DNA of 30,927 nucleotides from Bacteroidota bacterium (GTDB lineage: Bacteria; Bacteroidota; Bacteroidia; Chitinophagales; Chitinophagaceae). Where the stretch lies: the NCBI GenBank assembly GCA_023412975.1, contig JAEZRB010000091.1:1-30927 (forward strand). The letters run 5' to 3'. Positions within the stretch are counted from its first letter, which is position 1, and each line of letters opens with the position of its first letter. The notes under the pieces were generated by a model. The model worked only from the letters and a program-made list of their open reading frames with translations, did no database searches and was not told the DNA's origin. The position numbers and the translations under genes were made by a program. This document shows positions 26,601 through 30,927 of the stretch, one piece after another.

Positions 26601-26761
26601 AAAGGAGTTTCTATGTGCTGGAGCAACTGCACGTATTGCCCAATGTGACTTATCTGGCCAAAGTGAGGAACACGGAGGAGATCATCGAGAAAGGCGGACA
26701 CCACGGTGAAGAAAAGTTGGAAGGTTCCATTCCGGCCAAGACAGAAGCTGAACATCATTAA
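23603..26761 (+). CDS. actB: Alternative complex III subunit B, Tat-variant molybdopterin-oxidoreductase-like iron-sulfur protein
   Basis: A 1052-aa fusion of a molybdopterin-oxidoreductase-like domain (about 75-710) and a ferredoxin-type domain (about 765-985). An internal Tat-type leader, RRDFLKYLGFSTAAAALAASC (residues 47-67), starts unusually far from the N-terminus, as expected of the Tat-variant ActB family. The iron-sulfur part has C778, C781, C784 and C788; C837, C840, C845 and C849; C869, C875 and C879; and C940, C943, C970 and C974. These fifteen cysteines fit three [4Fe-4S] clusters and one [3Fe-4S] cluster. Known ActB proteins do not bind molybdenum. The subunit carries electrons from quinol oxidised at ActC to the ActA hemes, on the periplasmic face. 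An octamer array abuts the start codon, and actC follows after 84 bp. Confidence 0.95.
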   Translation: MSKQYWQGFGQLNDPENFQKKESDEFREELPFEDLDGKGILDAKAPRRDFLKYLGFSTAAAALAASCKVPVRKAIPFANKPENILPGEAKYYATTYVQDGDAIPVLAKVRDGRPIKLEGNTLASFTKGGTSARAQASVLDLYDMHRITHPKRKVGEKYEETTYEFVDKTLSEGLAAAGGSVVLLSSTIHSPSTRQVITEFLAKYPGSRHVQVDADSYSGMLLANEASGFGRNIPTYRFDAAKVIVSLGADFLGSWLNQVENAVGYGKGRKIDESNPQMSKHYQFEGHLSTTGASADERFTHRPSETGAVALALLAAIDGSVSAPAIADAKLKTGIAKVADDLKKNNGAALVVSGSNDVNVQIIVNAINNAIGAYGSTIDWSVTSNYRKGIDKDLVDLVAQMDGGQVGAVLIVGANPAYSYFDADKFKNALKKVKLSVSFSDRMDETTELCSYIIPSHHYLESWGDAEPKSGVISFIQPAIYPLFKTRPYQTSLLKWTGNTTDYDTYFKNYWTGRLGSPEAFDKALQDGVLETATTQASAGGYSGGGVATAASAIAAAKKGGTDEVVLYQKVSIGNGVGAANPWLQELPDPISKATWDNYALISMAKANELGIKLDNDYEYYPQKPVIKLAVGNKEVELPILVIPGMNANTIAVAVGYGRNEALGKTAAGVGKNVYPFASFNGTTVDYFAPSVTVTDQKRKQKIAQTQIHNSYEGRVEVVRETTLATFKKNPNEILDFRNNLVEKYASATGDYRKEATLYGMHDQPGIKWGMTVDMNACYGCGACVIACHTENNVPVVGKSEVLRFHDMHWLRIDRYFVSDEHNPDDLKGVVFQPMMCQHCDNAPCENVCPVAATNHSSEGINQMAYNRCIGTRYCANNCPFKVRRFNWADYTGADAFANNQNQQLVGKLDPVVHQMNDELTRMVLNPDVTVRSRGVMEKCSFCIQRTQAAKLAAKKENRELRDGEAQTACQQACAGNAIVFGNVHDSQSQVSKVRRDNPQRSFYVLEQLHVLPNVTYLAKVRNTEEIIEKGGHHGEEKLEGSIPAKTEAEHH

Positions 26762-26819
26762 TGAAGGAGAAAAACAGTTGATTAAATATTGATAAAGCGA
26801 GGGCCTCTACCGCAAGTAG

Positions 26820-26840
26820 ATGCTAAAGCTAAAAGTTAAT
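26820..26840 (+). repeat. AGCTAAA-type heptamers upstream of actC
   Basis: Three 7-nt units (ATGCTAA, AGCTAAA, AGTTAAT) run from 26820 to 26840, five bases before the actC ATG. The same unit occurs twice directly before actD. No Shine-Dalgarno sequence is present, so the A-rich tract probably forms the open ribosome-docking region. Confidence 0.55.
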
Positions 26841-26845
26841 TTAAT

Positions 26846-28297
26846 ATGTCATTACTCAGATACGAATCACAGGTTAGACCGGCACTGGTAGAAGGCGATA
26901 AGGATTATCACCAGGTGACAGAAGATATTTGTCGCCCGGTGGAGGCCAGACCTTCCAAACTTTGGTGGATCGGTTTTATCATTTCCGTTGCCTTGCTGCT
27001 ATTTGGAGTGGTGTCGGTAACCATGGAAGTGATCTACGGTACAGGCCAGTGGAACCTGAATAAAACCATCGGCTGGGGCTGGGATATCACCAACTTCGTA
27101 TGGTGGGTAGGTATCGGTCACGCCGGTACACTGATCTCTGCGATCCTGTTGCTGTTTCGCCAGGGCTGGAGAACGGGTGTGAACCGCGCTGCTGAGGCGA
27201 TGACAATATTTGCGGTAATGTGTGCGGGACAATTTCCGATCTGGCACATGGGTCGTGTTTGGGACGCGTTCTTTGTACTGCCTTATCCCAATACCCGCGG
27301 TCCTTTATGGGTCAACTTCAACTCGCCCCTGCTCTGGGACGTATTTGCGATCTCAACTTATTTCACCGTTTCATTATTATTCTGGTATTCGGGTTTGCTT
27401 CCCGACCTGGCTACGCTGCGCGACCGCGCCAAATTGAAATGGAGAAAGATGTTTTATGGCGTTGCAGCATTTGGATGGACAGGTTCTACCAAGCACTGGC
27501 AAAGGCATGAAGCGCTTTCACTTGTACTGGCAGGTTTGAGTACGCCGCTGGTACTCTCAGTACACACCATTGTATCCTTCGACTTCGCCACATCCGTGGT
27601 ACCCGGCTGGCATACGACCATCTTCCCTCCTTATTTCGTGGCAGGTGCGGTATTCTCCGGTTTCGCGATGGTGCAAACGCTGTTACTGGTGACCAGGAAA
27701 GTATTGGCGCTGGAAGAATATATTACAATAGAACATATTGAAGTGATGAACAAGGTTATCATTCTCACGGGATCGATCGTGGGTATAGCCTATCTCACCG
27801 AGCTGTTCATGGCCTGGTACAGCCACGTGGACTATGAGTGGTTTGCCTTTAAGGAAAACCGTGTAAACCTGAGCAGTCCTTATGGCTGGAGTTACTGGAT
27901 TATGATGGGATGTAACGTATTGTCGCCGCAGATCTTCTGGTTTAAGAAGATGAGAAGAAACCTGATCGTAACCTTCTTCATGAGTATACTGGTGAATATT
28001 GGTATGTGGTTCGAAAGGTTTGTGATCATCGTGACCTCTGTATACCGCGACTACCTGCCCAGTGCCTGGAGTACATATTATACGCCTACTATCTGGGAGG
28101 TTGGTTTTTACCTGGGTACATTCGGGTTGTTCTTCACCTGTTATTTCCTATTCTCCAAGTTTTTCCCGGTTATCGCTATTGCTGAGATTAAGCATATCCT
28201 GAAAAAGAATGGCGACAGCTACAAAGAGAGAATGGATTCGGTTGAAGCACAGCCGGTAGATGATTTTGCACACAAGCAACTGCACGATCATCATTAA
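26846..28297 (+). CDS. actC: Alternative complex III subunit C, NrfD-like quinol-oxidising membrane protein
   Basis: A 483-aa polytopic membrane protein of the NrfD/PsrC family, with about ten predicted helices (first at about 41-62, last at about 417-445). This is the usual length and helix count for ActC. Polar residues within helices typical of the quinol site include H92 (GHAGTLIS), D165 (LLWDVFA), and H240 and D246 (SVHTIVSFDF). It oxidises menaquinol next to the ActB [3Fe-4S] cluster and may take part in proton movement. It is encoded between actB (84 bp upstream) and actD (106 bp downstream), as in other act operons. Confidence 0.95.
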   Translation: MSLLRYESQVRPALVEGDKDYHQVTEDICRPVEARPSKLWWIGFIISVALLLFGVVSVTMEVIYGTGQWNLNKTIGWGWDITNFVWWVGIGHAGTLISAILLLFRQGWRTGVNRAAEAMTIFAVMCAGQFPIWHMGRVWDAFFVLPYPNTRGPLWVNFNSPLLWDVFAISTYFTVSLLFWYSGLLPDLATLRDRAKLKWRKMFYGVAAFGWTGSTKHWQRHEALSLVLAGLSTPLVLSVHTIVSFDFATSVVPGWHTTIFPPYFVAGAVFSGFAMVQTLLLVTRKVLALEEYITIEHIEVMNKVIILTGSIVGIAYLTELFMAWYSHVDYEWFAFKENRVNLSSPYGWSYWIMMGCNVLSPQIFWFKKMRRNLIVTFFMSILVNIGMWFERFVIIVTSVYRDYLPSAWSTYYTPTIWEVGFYLGTFGLFFTCYFLFSKFFPVIAIAEIKHILKKNGDSYKERMDSVEAQPVDDFAHKQLHDHH

Positions 28298-28387
28298 AAT
28301 AAAAGGTCAGTGGCGATAAGCAGCCTGGCCGATGGAAGTAGATAAAAAGAAATAAGAAACTGAGTAACGGGTCCTTTGACCGTCTCG

Positions 28388-28401
28388 AGCTAAAAGCTAA
28401 A
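28388..28401 (+). repeat. Two AGCTAAA heptamers abutting the actD start codon
   Basis: AGCTAAA occurs twice in tandem at 28388-28394 and 28395-28401, two bases before the actD ATG at 28404. This repeats the arrangement seen before actC and supplies an A-rich leader instead of a Shine-Dalgarno sequence. Confidence 0.6.
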
Positions 28402-28403
28402 AT

Positions 28404-28997
28404 ATGGGTGTAAAAAAATTTATTGTTGGCAACTTTTACGACGAGGAAGTATTGTTTCCCGCTGTAAAAAAAGTTCGTCGCGCCGGATACAAGATTCATG
28501 ATGTATTCACGCCATTCCCGATCCATGGACTGGACAAAGAAATGGGTTTGCGTGATACAAGTCTGCACGTGGCCGGGTTCATTTACGGTATTACAGGCAC
28601 CCTGACGGCTCTGGGCTTTATTACCTGGATGCTGACTGTTGACTGGCCTTTGAATATTGGCGGTAAGCCTTTTTTCTCATTACCAGCCTGGATACCGATC
28701 ATTTTTGAGCTGACAGTTTTGTTTGCCTCCATCGGAATGGTTTTGACCTTTTGCTGGCTTTGCCAACTGGCGCCGTTTGTTAAAAAGGATCATTTCAATC
28801 CAAGGTCAACCGACGACACATTTGTAATGGCGCTTGAATGCACTGATCAGACAAACGAAGCGGAAGCCGTTGCATTTTTAACCAGTATAGGAGGACAGGA
28901 TGTATCGGTTCAATATAAAGAAACAGGTTGGTGGCTGGGTCGGTATGACCAGGATACCAAAAGATTTGAAAGAAAAACAGAAGTAGCAGTTCATTGA
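28404..28997 (+). CDS. actD: Alternative complex III subunit D (DUF3341)
   Basis: A 197-aa membrane protein of the DUF3341 family, the ActD subunit. Residues 1-50 are cytoplasmic (KKFIVGNFYDEEVLFPAVKK), with conserved 'D.F.PFPIHGLD' at 33-44. Two helices follow (about 56-77 and 95-120), then a soluble tail with a typical 'W..GR.D' near 176-182. The first and last thirds form a ferredoxin-like cytoplasmic domain in this family. The subunit binds no cofactor and stabilises the ActC side of the complex. ActE starts 17 bp after its stop, so translation of the two is probably linked. Confidence 0.93.
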   Translation: MGVKKFIVGNFYDEEVLFPAVKKVRRAGYKIHDVFTPFPIHGLDKEMGLRDTSLHVAGFIYGITGTLTALGFITWMLTVDWPLNIGGKPFFSLPAWIPIIFELTVLFASIGMVLTFCWLCQLAPFVKKDHFNPRSTDDTFVMALECTDQTNEAEAVAFLTSIGGQDVSVQYKETGWWLGRYDQDTKRFERKTEVAVH

Positions 28998-29014
28998 TCA
29001 TATAATAATAGGAA

Positions 29015-29671
29015 ATGAAAAGATATTCGATCATAACAGGATGTGTACTGGCTGTCGTATTAATAAGCTGCGACAATACAAGGCGTAATCCGGGCAGAGC
29101 ATATATGCCGGATATGACCTATAGCCCGGCCTATGAAACCTACGCGCCCGCACAGGAAAGGCTGAAAGCTTCGGGCGCCGCTGATGAAGCGCATTATACG
29201 GGCCAGCCTGTTGCAGGTACGATCGCAAGGGATGAGCAACTGCCTGTGCGCATGTCGGCAGATACGGTAGGTTACCGCCTCTCAGCTTCAGTTAAAAATC
29301 CCCTGCCTGCCGCATCCATCGATATGAAAGAAGCGGAAAGATTATACCTGGTGAATTGCGGGATCTGTCATGGCGCCAAACTCGATGGCGACGGCCCTCT
29401 TTATAACGGTGGCGCCGGGCCTTACACCGCGGCTCCAAAAAATCTGATGGGTGATGACATGAAACTGCTGTCGGAAGGAACGATGTTTCATGCAGTAACG
29501 TATGGTAAGGGACAAATGGGTAGCTATGCGTCGCAGTTGACAACAAAACAACGTTGGGAAGTGATTGCTTATATTAAGGCCAAGCAATTCCCGGCTGATG
29601 CGGCTGCTGCGGACACTACTGCAAAACCAGCGGCTGCGCCGGATAGCGCGACTGCACCAACAACGAATTAA
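29015..29671 (+). CDS. actE: Alternative complex III subunit E, mono-heme cytochrome c lipoprotein
   Basis: A 218-aa periplasmic lipoprotein. The lipobox VLISC places the acylated cysteine at C19. A linker of about 80 residues precedes a class I cytochrome c domain (about 103-192) with heme site C115-G-I-C118-H119 and probable axial methionine M168 (GKGQMGSY). A low-complexity Ala/Thr/Pro tail (195-218) ends the protein. In alternative complex III, ActE is the mono-heme subunit that sits next to ActA and is placed to hand electrons to the oxidase. It lies between actD (17 bp) and actF (24 bp) on the same strand. Confidence 0.94.
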   Translation: MKRYSIITGCVLAVVLISCDNTRRNPGRAYMPDMTYSPAYETYAPAQERLKASGAADEAHYTGQPVAGTIARDEQLPVRMSADTVGYRLSASVKNPLPAASIDMKEAERLYLVNCGICHGAKLDGDGPLYNGGAGPYTAAPKNLMGDDMKLLSEGTMFHAVTYGKGQMGSYASQLTTKQRWEVIAYIKAKQFPADAAAADTTAKPAAAPDSATAPTTN

Positions 29672-29695
29672 GATTTTGATCAAGAAAATAAATGA

Positions 29696-30927
29696 ATGCT
29701 GATGTCAATCCGGGAAAATTTCATAGTGCCGAAAAGATATAACACGATATCCATTGCTTTGATGGTAGTGGGTGTACTGGCCATTATTGGTTTGTATGTC
29801 ACGGCAGGTTCCAAAAGCGATCCGCAGTCACAGGCCAGGTTTTGGGGAAGCCTGTTGCAAAACGGCGTTTACTTTTTGCTTACTGTAAATGCGGCTATGT
29901 TCTTTATCTGTGCCACTACCCTGGGATGGGGTGGTTTTCAATGGGCTTTCGCCCGTGTGTCGGAAGCCGTATCGGCTTGTGTTCCTGTACTGAGTGTTAT
30001 TTGCGGAGCTATCCTCCTGGCTATCGCATTTGGTGGCAACCATGAGATTTATCACTGGACTGATTCCGAACATGTAAAACATGATCCGACCTTATTACAC
30101 AAAGCCGGCTTTTTGAATAAAGGATTTTTCGCTGTTGTCACCGTTCTTACACTGGTATTGTGGAGCTTCCTTGGGTGGAAAATGAGACAAAGAAGCCGTA
30201 TGCTCGACAACCAGCCATTGCGCACAAGGGAAGAAGGCAAAGCTTATATCTGGACCAATACCATCTGGGCCGCATTATTCCTGGTTGTTTTTGCGCTTAC
30301 CGTTCTTTCTTCTATTCCCTGGCTCTGGCTGATGAGTATCGATGCGCACTGGTACAGCACCATGTATAGCTGGTACACCTTTGCGAGCACTTTTGTTTCA
30401 GGTCTGGCATTGATCACCCTCTTTGTGATTTTCCTGAAGAACAACGGTTACCTGGAATACACCAACAAAGAACACCTGCATGACCTGGGTAAGTTCCAGT
30501 TCGCGTTCTCGATCTTCTGGACCTACCTCTGGTTTTCACAATTTATGCTGATCTGGTATGCGAATATTCCCGAGGAAACCGTTTACTTTAAACCAAGAGT
30601 AGAAGGTGAGTATACCGGGGTGTTCTGGCTGATGTTTATCATCAACTTCCTCGCGCCTTTATTAATATTAATGAGCAGGGATTCGAAAAGGAATTATTCC
30701 ACCGTGGCATTTATGTCAGTTCTGCTGATATTCGGTCACTGGCTCGACTTTTTCCAAATGGTATTCCCAAGCCCTACAAAAGGACATGTTCCAATGATCT
30801 TATATGACCTGGGTATTGGGCTCGGTTTCGTAGGGTTGATTATGTTTGTAGTGGGTCGATCATTGGCGAAATATCCATTGCTGGCGAGAAACCATCCGTT
30901 TATAAAAGAGAGTGTCATACACCATAC
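29696..30927 (+). CDS. actF: Alternative complex III subunit F, NrfD-like quinone-binding membrane subunit (partial, runs off right edge)
   Basis: An open frame of 410 codons continuing past the window edge. It has about ten hydrophobic helices, beginning with ISIALMVVGVLAIIGLYV (residues 18-35). Conserved segments include WGGFQWAFARVSEA, WLWLMSIDAHWYSTMYSWY and LLIFGHWLDFFQM. These match ActF, the second NrfD-like subunit of alternative complex III, which is thought to conduct protons. The start is the ATG at 29696 or the in-frame ATG at 29702. The second gives a more typical N-terminus (MSIRENFIVPKRYN). It lies 24 bp after actE. Most ActF proteins run only a little beyond this length, so nearly the whole gene is visible. 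Confidence 0.93.
   Translation, partial: MLMSIRENFIVPKRYNTISIALMVVGVLAIIGLYVTAGSKSDPQSQARFWGSLLQNGVYFLLTVNAAMFFICATTLGWGGFQWAFARVSEAVSACVPVLSVICGAILLAIAFGGNHEIYHWTDSEHVKHDPTLLHKAGFLNKGFFAVVTVLTLVLWSFLGWKMRQRSRMLDNQPLRTREEGKAYIWTNTIWAALFLVVFALTVLSSIPWLWLMSIDAHWYSTMYSWYTFASTFVSGLALITLFVIFLKNNGYLEYTNKEHLHDLGKFQFAFSIFWTYLWFSQFMLIWYANIPEETVYFKPRVEGEYTGVFWLMFIINFLAPLLILMSRDSKRNYSTVAFMSVLLIFGHWLDFFQMVFPSPTKGHVPMILYDLGIGLGFVGLIMFVVGRSLAKYPLLARNHPFIKESVIHH

Noticed and set aside
29692..29742. A 16-codon frame starting at the ATG at 29692, overlapping the start of actF in another frame
   Set aside because: It ends after 16 codons, shows no leader-peptide features, and the in-frame ATGs at 29696 and 29702 explain actF.

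Overview
The window looks like a chromosomal segment of a Bacteroidota bacterium, probably of the Chitinophagaceae. The grounds are an alternative complex III operon in the order actABCDEF, an ActB with the Tat-variant leader typical of this phylum, a propeller-type (Reg_prop/Y_Y_Y) sensor kinase, a CarboxypepD_reg-like protein, a DUF6787-type protein, a promoter of the TAnnTTTG class, and almost no Shine-Dalgarno sequences. This placement is inferred from the gene repertoire and was not computed. I see no tRNA, rRNA, CRISPR array, transposase or phage gene.

Layout. 1-150: the last codons of a TonB-dependent receptor-like outer-membrane protein. 211-9428 (minus): a three-gene signalling operon with a 2347-aa hybrid histidine kinase (beta-propeller, membrane anchor, six GAF domains, kinase core, two receiver domains), a stand-alone receiver protein, and a GAF-linked class III nucleotide cyclase. 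9849-15478: a secreted serine hydrolase, a DoxX-like membrane protein, a D-aminoacylase-type amidohydrolase and a TPR lipoprotein. 15813-20553: an APC permease, a Tudor-like small protein, a 62-aa membrane-anchored protein, a CarboxypepD_reg-like protein and a second serine hydrolase. 21017-21944: purN, overlapped by a DUF6787-like gene. 22234 to the right edge: actA, actB, actC, actD, actE and a partial actF, encoding the quinol:cytochrome c oxidoreductase known as alternative complex III.

How the genes work together. ActC and ActF are the quinol-side membrane subunits. ActB carries the iron-sulfur chain, and ActA and ActE carry c-type hemes that pass electrons to a terminal oxidase probably encoded beyond the right edge. 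The signalling operon suggests a pathway from kinase to receiver to cyclic-nucleotide production. The D-aminoacylase, the serine hydrolases and the permease could serve scavenging of D-amino-acid-containing peptides, but that is a guess from neighbourhood.

The most unusual feature is non-coding. Many gene boundaries carry short arrays with a period of 7, 8 or 9 nt: ACTNNNN heptamers, AGCNNATT-like octamers, AGCTAAA heptamers and GTG-containing nonamers. They repeatedly abut or overlap a stop or start codon. One gene (18295-19065) is bracketed by a perfect 17-bp inverted repeat made of such units. Next to it, the last codons of a serine hydrolase gene have been copied into the intergenic region together with the array.
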